A DNA stretch of 64,000 nt, taken from Cylindrodendrum hubeiense. Its lineage: Eukaryota > Ascomycota > Sordariomycetes > Hypocreales > Nectriaceae. Made by a program: the position numbers and the translations under genes. Where the stretch lies: positions 1 through 64,000 of the forward strand of contig JAANBB010000075.1 in the NCBI GenBank assembly GCA_014621425.1. Direction: 5' to 3'. Within the stretch, counting starts at the first letter, position 1, and every line of letters starts with the position of its first letter. The notes beneath the pieces are model-generated. The model worked only from the letters and a program-made list of their open reading frames with translations. It was not told the DNA's origin and did no database searches. Below, in pieces: positions 38,813 to 50,060 of this stretch.

Positions 38813-41800
38813 ATGATTTCTTCCAACACTCGAGCTACGCGATCTCGCTATTCGAGCCCGGCCCAGCCACAGACCGGCAGCTGGAATGGACTCGCCGACG
38901 CGTCAAAGGTTTCCTCGAATCAGGCATCACGGGCGTTTATGCAGCGGTGGTTGGAGCCCTCCGTGCAGACCAAGGCGAGCTATGAGGACGATGGCCTGGT
39001 GCGATATGGCGTCCTGGAGAACATGGCGCCGCTGGGATCCTTGCCCAAGGCCAAGAAGCCCGGCTCTGAGACGGGCCCTGCGGTGCGCAAGATCATTCTG
39101 AGGCCGTCGGGTGGAAATGCTGCAAATTCTGCCTCAGAGCCTGCCTCAGAGCCTGCCTCAGAGCCCGCCCCGAAGGCTCCGGCTGCTGCATCTTCCCCTC
39201 CACCTCTCGCAGCTCCCCCTACACCGCCACGACGGAGGTCCATCGCCGTCAAGATTGCACCAGCAGAGGAAGAAGACGACGACGACGACGACTACGAGCC
39301 CAAGGAGGCTCCGAAGCGTCGTCAGTCAGGTCGCGTATCCCTGGGAAAGCGAACTCGCCGGTCGTCGGGCGACAGGAGGAGCTCCATTACCGCCGTGATG
39401 AAGCCGACCACACCAAAGGAGACGAAAGAGATGAAGGAGGCCAAAGCAGCCAGAGAAGCCAGAGAAGCCAGAGAAGCCAGGGAAGCCAAGGAAGCGAAAG
39501 AAGCCAAAGAAGCCAAAGAAGCCAAACGAGCCAAAGAGGCAAACGAAGCAAAGGAGGCTGAGGAGCTTGCTCGACCAGACCCCGACGTCAAAGAATTCAC
39601 TGACAAGGTCATTGAAACTGCCGTGGATGAGGCACTCAAACATTACCGTTACCCTACTGCCTGGGCACTCAGGACTCTCTACGACGAAAACTCGCACAGC
39701 GCCCGCTTTGTGGCCATGATCGAGGACGTCTTCAACCAGACGGCGGACGCGGCAACACTGCGAAAGTTCTCGAAGCAGATTGAGCAGAGGAAACGCGAGG
39801 GCAAGAAGGACAACGTGGGCTGCTACTACTTTATCCCCCCGTCGACCAACAGCCGGTTTACTCCTCACAAGCCCAAGGCCGCGCCCTACGGCAAGCTTCT
39901 ACAGCATTCTGAGGAACCGCAGTCGGAGGGCCGAGCAGCCAAGAGGGCCAAAACGTCGCACTCTACCCATACCCACAGCCACGCCACCCGCGACACGCCC
40001 CGAAAAATGGCGTCGGGGGGCAGCGCCAGCGGCCACGGCCTCAACGGCGAGCCCCGAACACCCTCGCGCAAACGAGCTCGACGCGACTCTGCCTCCAGCG
40101 ACTCATCGCTCTCGTCGGCCATGAGCCTGTCGTCGCCCGAAGCCAGCATCGCCAGCGTCAGCCCGACCCGTCGAGGGGCCGCCGCCACTCGCCCTGGGCC
40201 CGACTCCAGCGATGCGCCAAAATCTCGGCCAATCACCACTCGCCGCAAATCACTCGCCTCCAAGTCCAAGCAAGCCAGGTCCAGCCCATCCACATCAAAC
40301 TCTCCCACCCTGCCTATCTCATCCAACATCCCAACGGCCGATGCCAGTGCAAGTGCCAGCATGCCGGGCAGGCTTTCCGCTGCTCAGCTCTTCCCCAACC
40401 TGCCGAGCAAGTCCACCAAGGCGGCCAAGAACAGTGGCAAGGCCCCCGTGCCCATGCCCTCCGACGACGCCGGCGACGGCGACGACCCGGACGCCTTCTG
40501 GGACAGGCGACGAGATGCGCGACAGTTCGCCAACAGCGTCAGCGTCCGTGAGAGCTCGGTTCGCGGCGCTGACGAGGAGCTGGTCGTGACGCCCGCCAGG
40601 AAGACCAGGAAAACGCGTCATTCCATGGCGGTCCCAGCCACCACCAGGGCCACACGATCAGCCAGCAAGCGGCCTCACGATGAGGTCGACGTCGCAGTCT
40701 CCTCGCCCGTTGCCTGGTCCTTCCAGGGCGAAGGACCACCCGAAGCCAGCTCTACGGTTGGATCGCGAGCCGTGACTCCCACGCTGCGCCTGCCCAAGAA
40801 GCAGAGATCTGGTCTCCGTGTCAAGTCATCGTAAGTCGCTGCGCCATCACTTTCCAATTGTTTGCTGCAACCTCATCATCATCATCATCACAATCACTTC
40901 CACGAACCCAAACATGGTAATCATCACGTTTGTGCTGCAGATGGCAATGAGGGAGAGAGAGGCCGCTCAGCGCGTCAGAAGCCACGTCTTATCTCATGCC
41001 CATTCTCATTCTCACTCTCAAATGTCGCGTTCGATATGATGGCGCGTCACCAGTCCATGAAGACAGACATCTCCTCGTTTTGACACGGCAATCTCAGATG
41101 AGCTATGCTAACTGTGCGTCTCGTTGTAGACCGGTGAAGAAGAAGGGAGGAACTGCTGCAGGGCTTCCCCGATCCCTGGGCGAAGCGTCAGCCGCCAACG
41201 GCGCGTCTAAGGAACAGGTATGTGGCATATTCCCCTCCAGCAAGCTTCCAAGGCGTATCTACGGGTTTTTTCCGCGATGGATCAACGGGGGTCACGGCTG
41301 TGTTGGAGATTGTTGAGGCCGTGGGCGCCTTTTTCACTCCGTCCAGCCAGGATCACCAGACACGGCAATTTTGGTGGCCCCTGCAGATCCGCTTTTCCGG
41401 CCAGCCCCCGAACCCCGACGCGTTGGAAGTGCATGACGATGGGACATGACGATGGGACAAGACGTGGGCGCTGACAAGACCCCCCAGGCCTCCGACAACG
41501 ACGAGGATTGCTCCGCTTGCGGCGCTGCCGGCGACGTTGTCTGCTGTGATGGCTGCCCGCGGTCATTCCACTTTGAGTGCGTGGGCATGGTGCAGTCCGA
41601 GAACCTGCCCGACGAGTGGTTCTGCAACGAGTGTCTCTTCAAACGATACCCGTCGCGAGTCCCCGTGCACAAGGGCGTGTTTGCGAATGCCCTGAACAAC
41701 CTCGAGAAGAGCATCCCGCGCGCCTTCAGCCTCCCAAAGCGCCTTCAGACCCGGTTCGAAGGCGTCAAGGCCGGTACTGATGGCGATTATGAAGAGGCCA

Positions 41801-42950
41801 CTACTGCCAAGACTGTCAAGTAAGTCATCATCTCGCACTGTCCAGTCCCACACAATCTGACCCATGTCTTCAGGAAAAAGAACGGTTACGAGGAGATTAC
41901 CGACTTCTTCAAGCAGCGCGAGGACGGCCAAGCAGTCCTCTGCCATGGCTGCCAGAAGTCGGCAACTGACGTCCGAGCCATCGTCTCGTGCAGCGTTTGC
42001 CCGTTGCACTGGCACCTGGATTGCCTGGACCCCCCTCTGGCTGTGCCTCCTGTTCCCAAGACCTGGCGCTGTCCTACGCATGTCGACGACGTCTTGGCAG
42101 AAGCTCCTCCACTGGGCCCAGCTCATCGCTTCCGCAAGATCAAGGGAGCACAGGCCATTGCCCCGGCCATATCTCGAGGTCTGAAGAACAATGGCCACAT
42201 TGAAGTGGACTGGCCTGATGAGCCTGAACCGTCCAACAATTCTGGCTGGCCAGATCCGGACTCCTTTGGCCGCACCCAGAAGCTTCAGAGTGATGGTATC
42301 GTCCTCGATACTATTGAGCAGTGAGTACTGCGATAAACGATTCCCTTTTCTTTTTCTAACCGGGTTTAAGGCTACGTCGCCGTGGTGCTGGCTATGGAAA
42401 CCGTCAAGATGAACCTCGATGGGTGTCTTATTTGCCTACAACCACCGTCAACGATGCCCGCCATCCGACCAAGGGCTCTGATCTGCAGAGAACTGTCGAC
42501 GAGATTCAGGTATCGCTGGCGTTGACCAGTTTGAAGGTGAAGAGATCGGAGAACGTCGACCACCTGATCTCGGCGCTTCTAGTAAGTTGTGCTGATCTGT
42601 CTTTACCTTCCGCTGTACTAATGATCTAGCAGACTGCTGCAGACCCCAACGTTTTGGCCTTGATGGCAAAAAATAACGCAGACAATATTGCACTGGGACA
42701 GCTCACGGATGATGACAAGGTCGGTCTTAGAGCCCTCCTTGCCCAGATGGATGCCATGGGTGCTCGTATCCGCGAGGCCCTTGGCGAAGCACCCCCCTCT
42801 GGCATCACGGCCGCGGTGCCTGACGTTCCGTCCCCCCAGGACTCAGCTATCGCTGAGCCTGATGAAAAGGACACCGGGGCTCTTCCGGTGACCGAACCTA
42901 CCCCCCCTTCTACTATCGACCACGCCGAAGGTTCCATGGACCTCGACTAG
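38813..42950 (+). CDS. Double PHD-finger protein, RCO1-like (Rpd3S subunit)
   Basis: Six exons (38813-40830, 41130-41217, 41488-41819, 41874-42320, 42371-42581, 42630-42950) join in frame and give about 1138 residues. Rco1 targets the Rpd3S histone deacetylase to H3K36-methylated coding regions. The first 700 residues are mostly disordered, with ASEP repeats, an acidic patch and a long AREA/AKEA charged helix (about 209-250). PHD1 starts at about 709 with CSACGAAGDVVCCDGCPRSF. PHD2 lies at about 835-885 with CHGCQ, CSVCPLHWHLDC and a final CPTH. A helical C-terminal region follows. Two PHDs spaced by about 75 residues match Rco1 and fission yeast Cph1/Cph2. The first two introns are long (299 and 270 nt) and an extra small exon there is possible. 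The last acceptor is a NAGNAG, so residue number may differ by one. The start at 38813 is favoured by composition. Confidence 0.78.
39131..39165 (+). repeat. In-frame 12-bp repeat coding ASEP
   Basis: Three to four near-identical copies of GCCTCAGAGCCT encode Ala-Ser-Glu-Pro units in the disordered N-terminal part of the RCO1-like protein. Confidence 0.85.
39436..39560 (+). repeat. In-frame 9-bp repeat coding an AREA/AKEA charged helix
   Basis: About thirteen copies of a 9-base unit (AGAGAAGCC or AAAGAAGCC) encode Ala-Arg-Glu and Ala-Lys-Glu triplets within the RCO1-like protein. The unit is nearly identical at DNA level, so it could change length by slippage. Confidence 0.9.
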
Positions 42951-44479
42951 TCCCCCCCCCTCTTGTTTTCCTTTGAGAATGACGACTTTCTCGACAAAAT
43001 TGGCACTCTTGTTTGATTACGGCATACCCCTTTTCCCCTATAGAATTGTATGAATTGTTGGCACACAAATGCACCCCTTCATAGCCTTCCCTTTTCTTTC
43101 CAGCCTTGACTATGGACACCGGAGTTTGGAGGGTTTTGGTATTCCCATCATGACCATGGCATAGAGACGACTCGGGTGCTCTCTCCCAATTTATTATGCT
43201 TTGTTATTGTTCTGGTTATTTTCTTCGCTGGCTGTTGTGCTCTTTCTCGCACCCCTCCCGCCGGCACCACCCTGATTTGCCCGGTTGTTCTCCTACGGCT
43301 TGTTGGAGGAGATGCCCTCGAGTTTCCGGACTGTTGGCCACAGCGCTGTGCCGCGTTGCCAACAGAGGGATTCGAGGGGCGAGATGGCTCGGCGGAGAAG
43401 TGGAAAAAGGACGATGGAGGACTATACAGCCTTTGCGCTGAGTTTTTTTTAATGTTCTTGTTGTATCATAATCGGATGGATGAGGTGGGACTGTTTTCTT
43501 GATACCACCAGGGGGAGGAAAGGAATGGAATCGCGAGGAACATGTGAAGAAGATATACCATAGGTATTGAAGACACCAAAACACGCAAATCACACAGCCA
43601 GTTGGCTCTCTTCGCCATACCTTTCTACTTGTCTCACTTCACTGCATGCTGAGCACTCATGGATTGCATCTTGATTTAACAAAAAGATCAATTCAAAAAT
43701 CGTCAAACGTGCCCACCGGCCTTTTGATTCCATGATAATATACAATCCTCAACAGGGATCGACGGCTAGCGACCTCCGTCTACGTCCAGCGGAAAAGTTC
43801 ACAATGCTATAAGATCAATGCCATTCTAGCTGGACAGACAGACAAGCTAGCTCAACGGCTGCAATACTGTAAAGCAAGCAGTCGCAGACTGTCCCACCGC
43901 GCCATCCCGTCGTCTTGTCCCCCTTTGATCCGCTAATCAAGCCAAGCCAAGCCCATGCCAAAGTCCCAAGGATGAAGCCCCCTCCCGCGGAGCACAGCAG
44001 ATAGCAAGCTGAAAGCTGGTCTGGGTGAGGAGCTGCAATTTTTCTACAGAGAAGCGAACAAACAGAACACAGGGTCTCGGCCGCCCGAGGTGGTTGGTTT
44101 TTGTAAGATTTTTTTCCGGGTTCGTTCAATCATAGAAAAGTCCTGCCTCTCCGTTCTTCGGCGGCTGACGACGTATAGCATGCCAGGCCTGCCAGACGCC
44201 CACGCGTCGCGCCGCAAGCAAAGTGACAGAGGGAGGTATTGAAACAAGAGGATGGGGCATCCAAAGTTGTACTGAGAATACCCGGTCCAAGTGGACCATC
44301 ATGACAACGCGGCCGTCAAATGCGGTGTCTTGTATCCGAATGACAGATAATCCCATATCCCCCCAACTCCTCATGGCATCTTGTGCCAGAAATGGCCTGA
44401 TAAAGCGAGAAAGAACTGTCAATAGATTCGTCTAAGAATAGAAGGCACATTTTTGGCAACACGGAAACGCGACGTTTCA
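42951..44479. other. Convergent 3' intergenic region, RCO1-like/PUF
   Basis: About 1.5 kb between tail-to-tail genes. It is AT-richer and T-rich near 42960-43030 and 43440-43460. No gene is seen. Confidence 0.55.
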
Positions 44480-47400
44480 TCATCTCTGGTAAACTGGTTA
44501 GCTCGTGGTTCTTGGCAGTCCGTTTTGTAACAGGGAATGTCTTACGCGGCCGCGTCTAGGGTTGCCCTGCTCCTGTTGCATGTAGCCCATGTTGGGCATG
44601 TTTCCATAGCCATATCCACCCATGCTCATACCGAAACCTGGAGGGGCAAAGGGAGTCTGGCCGGCTGGCATCTGGGGCATGTGCGAAGAAGGCGGCTGGA
44701 TAGGGCTGCCATTGGGAATGTTCTGTTGGCGATATTGATCAACAGTTGGGTTCGGGCCGTTGTAGCCGCCATAGCCAGCCTGCATCGGGGGGAAGTTGTA
44801 GTTCATCGGAGGCGGGCCCCTGTTCATCATGTTCTGCTGGAACTGCAGTTGCTGGATGTTGGGCGCGGCCATGGGCGTGTTGGGCGCGTTGTACATCATA
44901 CCCTGGTTGTACTGCGGGAAAGACGAAACACCGGCGTCGACATTGTCATTCCTCTGGTTGTAGCCCATTTCGAATCCAGGGGGGTTGGTCGGCGGGTTGA
45001 GAGGGTTGTAGAACGGCTTGTTGGAGTGAGCGGACTGGGGATGATGGCCGTTGGGATTGGCCTGCCTCGAAGCTGGTCGCTGGCGGTGCTCGGAGTGGGT
45101 GCTGGCATCACGGTTGTTTCCCGAATTCCGGGTCGACAGACCGACTTCGTCCATGAGTCGCTTGTATCCTTGGCTCGGCTGTGCCTTGATTCGGACCAGG
45201 ACATTCTTGACGTTCTCCACCACCTGAGTTCGGATCGTCTCATCGAAGAAGGGAGTGGTCAGCACCTTGAAAATCAGCGTGGCACCACAAGCGTGATCGC
45301 TGAGGATCGCCTCCAGCACCTGGTCATTGGGAGTGAAGAAGAGAGCCTTGAGGATGACGTCTCGGGCGTCCGCCTCTGCCTTTTGATTGATGACCTTTAG
45401 AACCGTGAGGTACGCAACCTTGTGAGTGCAGAGGTGAACCAAATAAGGCACGAGCTGCGGCGACAGGACGGTGCGACGCTGGGGGAAGGTGCAGGTATCC
45501 AAGAACCACGTCAGGAGAAGAGCACCGTTGGCGTTAGTGGCCAGCTGAACGCTGTGCAGAGCGATGGTGGCAGCGAGCATGCGCTGCTGGTCCTTGGTAG
45601 AATGGTGACTCTCAAGGCACGCCCTCATGGCGCGGGCACCGTAGCGGCCCTGAGAAATCTCCCACATGCGTCCCAGCATGGTCTCGAAGATGAAGTCGTT
45701 GAAGGGAGCGCCAAACTTGAGGCATCCTTGTAGAACGTAGTTGCCATACTGGTCCAGGAACAAGGGGATGGTGTAGGGTCGCAAGTGCTCGACAATCATG
45801 TTCATCTGGGCGGGACTCTTGCACACGTCGATGATCTTCTGAGCGGCCCAGGTGCCATTCTTGTGCACACCAATCTCGGCCATGTGAGGAGCGATCTCAG
45901 CCAGCATAGCGTCGCGCAGCTGGTCAGAGCAGTGCTCAAAGAGCTTCTGGACCACAGTGTTGCCCAGGTAATCCGATGCGAGCTCAGCAATCTCAGGCAG
46001 CATGTCGACGGCGATGTTCTCGATCTCAGCCTGTGACAGGCTCTGGTTGTCGATTCGCTTGCGGATATCGCGGAGCTTGGGCGCGTCGTGAACTCGGGTA
46101 TGGGCAGGCTCACGGATCGGTGGGATCTCCTCGACGTAGGTGTTGTACTGGATCGCCGATTGCAGGTTCCTGGAGATTCTGAACCTGTCCTCATCTGTCG
46201 CGCCAAACTGCTTGACAATTTCGACAATATCGGCTGTCATCTCATGAAGAGGAGCAAGCTTGGGAGCTACGTTTGTGGAAGCGGGGGCAGGGGCGTTCTC
46301 GCTCGAAGGAGCAGCAGAGCCAGAGCCCGTGGCGTTGTCCTGCCCCTTTGCGAACGGATCAGGGCTGGGCGATGGGTAGACACCATCGTGGCCAGGTGTG
46401 TTGGAGGCGGAAGGGGGCTTGGCAAAGTTGATGCGAATGGGGCCGGCACCGGGGAAGATTTCCTTGCTGTTCATGCTAGCCTTGGCGGAAATGGCGCTCT
46501 CGATTCGCTCAAAGTTGACAAAGCCGCAGTTCTTGTGGGTGAGGACTCGAGCGGACAGGATAGGCCCGTGGGATTTGAACATCTCGATCAGAGTGGAGGT
46601 GGTGGTCGAGGTGGGGATGCTGCCGAGCCAGAGTGCGCTGGTAGGTCCCTCGAGACCCTGCTCCTCCGCACTCAGCAGTCCAGCATTGCGGCTGTTGGAT
46701 CTGCCCAGGTTCATGCCGGCGACAGCCTGGGGTAGGTCCTCGTAATCCTTGTCATCCTGCAGGCGAATCTCGGCGGGCGCAATGGGGTTGGGGATGCCGG
46801 TGCTACCAGACATGTAAGTTCTCATGAGACGGCTTCCGGGAGTATCCAAGACACCGGCGGTGCGAGCGCGGGGGCGAGAAGCCTGGTTTGCGAAGGCCTG
46901 GACGGCCAGGTTGTGGTTGTGGATCGCAGCGTTGGTCGCAGCCAGCTGGTCTTGGAGAGCAGCCACATACTGGGGGTCCAGTGGCATCTCCGACTCGTAC
47001 TCATCATCGTCGTCGGCGTACTTGTCCTTGTTGTTAACCGAGTATGACCGGAATCGGCTGGATTGTTTGGTGAAGTCGAGGTTGGCCAGGTAGGGAGTCG
47101 CTAGCTGAGCGCGGGACTGCTGAGGGGTCTCTGCGAGACCAAGGTAATCCAGAGTCCTCATGTGGACGTCAGACTCGCCACCACCCTCCTTAGAGAATTG
47201 GGACTGAGCGGGAGAGCTAGGACCGTTGGAACCGACACTAGCAATGCTGGCAAGAGTTGAAGCCCGCTCACGGCCAACACCGGCTGGGTTCCAGCTGCTG
47301 AAGATGGAGGGGCCAAAGGGAGAGTTCGTTCCCGGAATGGGCGCGAACTGACTCCTCTGGGGCATGGAGCCGGCGCGGAGGCGTGAGAGGAGGGTAGAGC

Positions 47401-48098
47401 TGTTGGCGGGGTTCTCGATAGGCTCGGGGTTGGGGGAGGGCGACTTGTTGAAGGGAGTCTGGGAGGGAGTGGGCCGGGTAGACTTTGGAGCCAGGGCGGC
47501 GACGCCCAGGAGACCGTTGGCGGCACCGCCAGGGGAGAATCGAGACGGAACAGTGCCAGCGCGGGCGCGGCGGGTCTGAGGCATAGTGTCGGGGGTGGGA
47601 AGTTGGGCAAAGTCAGGGAAGCCATCGGTGGGGGACTCGGGGATGTTTTCGCGCAGCGGCGTCGAGTTGCCGCTGGTGGGAGGACCGCCCCAGAGGCTTC
47701 CAGGCATGCCGGGCATGCCCGGGATGCCTTCTTGGGCCTGAATCTCGCGAGCTCTGCGTAGAAGGAGTTTAGGTCAGTTTTAGTCCAAAGAGAGGGTCGA
47801 GGGAGGACACGGTTGGGGGTACGAAAAGGGGAGGGGAGGGGAGGGGATGAACAAACCTCTTGGAGAACAAGCGGCTGGAACCAGCCATCTCGTGCGACGG
47901 AGAACCAGCCCCGGATCGCGAGTTGCTCGCCATCTTGCCAGAGGGGTTGAGACCACCAGACATGCCGAAGGGCGACCTGGAGGATGGGAGGGGAGGGTCG
48001 ATGGGGGAATTGTTTGCGGAGGGGGAGGCGGAACGGGTTTGACTGGCAGACTGTGAGGAGTAGCCGCGAGTCAAGTGTTCAGATCTGGCAGTTGACAT
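44480..48098 (-). CDS. RRM and Pumilio-repeat RNA-binding protein (PUF2/JSN1 type)
   Basis: Three exons (48098-47857, 47753-44546, 44485-44480) join in frame across introns of 103 and 60 nt and give 1151 residues. Puf1/Puf2-type proteins bind mRNAs, often encoding membrane proteins, and control localisation and decay. The N-terminus (1-440) is Ser/Pro/Asn-rich and disordered. An RRM lies at about 450-525 with ALWLGSIP and NCGFVNFERIESAISA. Pumilio repeats follow at about 660-935, including LASDYLGNTVVQKLFEHC, GTWAAQKIIDVC and LDQYGNYVLQGCLKF. The C-terminal 200 residues are Asn/Gln/Pro/Gly/Met-rich, prion-like in composition. The last exon is only six nucleotides, AGA plus the stop, after a GTAAGA donor and a GCTAACC branch site. 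Without that splice the frame reads 15 residues further to a stop at 44498. The RRM plus PUM order separates it from PUF3/4/5. Confidence 0.87.
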
Positions 48099-48497
48099 TA
48101 TCAATTATCTAGCCGACCTCATGAGACAGTGACACGGAAGGTGTCGGGCCGGACACTGGATATTATTCGCAAAGGGGGATTGACTCGTGGATCGGGACGT
48201 AGGAGTCTTTATTGGCGAGGCGCTGGAGAATAGGAAGTCCAGGTGCGCGACAGCTTCGGGAGTGCGTCGAGAGATGTGGGATAACAACGTAGTGCGCCGA
48301 GGGATGTGCTGAGAGCGATGCTGGATCGTGGCCGATGGAACGGGTTGTTTAAGGAGCGCGGTGCGAACAGGAAGGAGATCCAGGAGCCGGTATTACAAGG
48401 AGAATTCTCGTAGAAGAGGACAAGATCGGATGGGTCGATGTCGCTGTCGATGACGGTGACGATGTCGAGGTCCAAGTCGAAAGCAGGTCGACGGCCG

Positions 48498-48515
48498 GTC
48501 GGGGGGGGGGGGNGG
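48498..48515. other. Poly-G tract with undetermined base
   Basis: A run of G with an N at 48513 marks an uncertain homopolymer length in the assembly. A second, similar spot is the poly-T run around the N at 48795. Confidence 0.9.
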
Positions 48516-49375
48516 TTGTGGGTTGTGGGAAAAAAAAGCGAGGAGCGACGTTGCCGAATGATGCGATGTTGGCCAGAGAGGCTAACTGAGAGGAGTCGAG
48601 TGGCCGCCCAGCGTGCGTCGTCCGAGCCCGCGGCCAGGGAGATGCGAAAGACGAAGGGAAAAAAAGGGAAGGGGGCAGATCGACGGGCAGAGGGGAGGGG
48701 AGGGGAGGGGAAAGAAGAGAGGCACAAACAAAGTAACGTAACGATCAATATACAGGCCTCATGGGGACGAGAAAAAAAAAGAGGTTTTTTTTTTNTTCGG
48801 GAGGGCCTGGAGAAGGAGACGGGACGCGCGCGATATGGGGGAGGGGAGAATTGGGGGTGGTGGAGGAGTGAGAGGGAAGAATGCGGGAGGAGAAGGAGAC
48901 AGACAGGACGAGACAAGGCCGGACCAAGACAGCCTCCCAGGACGATGGTCGCAAGGTCCTAGCTACTAATTAGGCCCGGGGCAGAGGGCGACCACCACTG
49001 GACGGCCTGCTGACTGGGCGGCTTCAGGGCTTGCTTGCGCTGCGGCCTGCAGGGCCTCTCGGTGGCTCTGGCTCCGGGCTTCAGCTGTCTACGGTACTAG
49101 CAGTGGCGAGCTCTTACTGTACGTGCCACCCACAACAAAGGGGGTTTTGTGCATCTGTCCTCTGTACGTGGGACTCGCCCCGTACCGTTGCAACCGCGAT
49201 ACGGGATTCGAGGACGAGAGCCGCGGCGACGGCAGCCGACGCAGCACATGGCACGCTGGCTGGTTGCGGCAGTGCGAGTTGTGTGCCCTGTGGGGGCCGG
49301 GCCCCTGAGCGAGTAGTTGACTTATCTGGATGCTTGCTCACCTCACAGCCTCTTTTTGTTTTGGTACGGGTGGGT

Positions 49376-49445
49376 GGACAGTACAGAGGACAGTACAGAG
49401 GACAGTACGGATGGACAGTACGGATGGACAGTACGGATGGATGGC
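49376..49445. repeat. Minisatellite, GGACAGTAC-based unit
   Basis: Two copies of a 12-base GGACAGTACAGA unit are followed directly by three copies of a 13-base GGACAGTACGGAT unit, giving a compound array in the PUF upstream region. Confidence 0.9.
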
Positions 49446-50030
49446 AACGACTTGTATTGGTGTGGATTCACAGTGGACAAGCCCAGTCAGCAGCTCGGGG
49501 TTGGATTCGGCCTCACAGCCAGTAAAGTGGCCAGACGAGTGTCCACCGCGAGCGTCTCTACATCTGTACATATTATTAGTAGGTACCACAGCTCGGGCTT
49601 AACCACCCGAGAACGCGTGTGCGCATGCATCACAGAGCATCTCCCGGCACCAGACACGCGCACTTTGCTCCTCCGCAAGACGGGCCCCCCGACTCAGGAT
49701 GAAACACAGATACACACGCAGGTTGAACTCACATCAGGGTGAAGGGTGATGTGATGTAGCTTTCCCCTCCCCCCTCTCCCCTCCCAACAACGTCAGGCAT
49801 AGACATGGCTTTCGTTGGTGGAGGGGACAAGACGCCGTCTCTTTCTCTCACTCTCTTTTACTTTCTTTTCTCTGCATCGCCATCCCTCCTGTGCCTCAGA
49901 TGGCCATGTACTACTGTACCTGACACGCAGTTTTAGCCCGTTTCCTTGCTTTTCCCTGCGTCAATGCTTAGCTGTCCCGTCCCATCCGCTTCAGCGCATG
50001 AGGGCATAAGGCATATCGCCTGAGCAGGTA

Positions 50031-50060
50031 CACATCCACATCCACATCCACATCCACATC
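50031..50060. repeat. CACATC hexanucleotide repeat
   Basis: Five perfect tandem copies of CACATC, intergenic. Confidence 0.9.

Noticed and set aside
26645..42950. Chromatin gene cluster (PDS5, SNF5, RCO1-like)
   Set aside because: The genes are on different strands with separate promoters and belong to different complexes. They are conserved singletons, so functional clustering is not supported.
44537..45400. 287-codon plus-strand frame opposite the PUF gene
   Set aside because: It is a shadow of the PUF exon with no protein signature.
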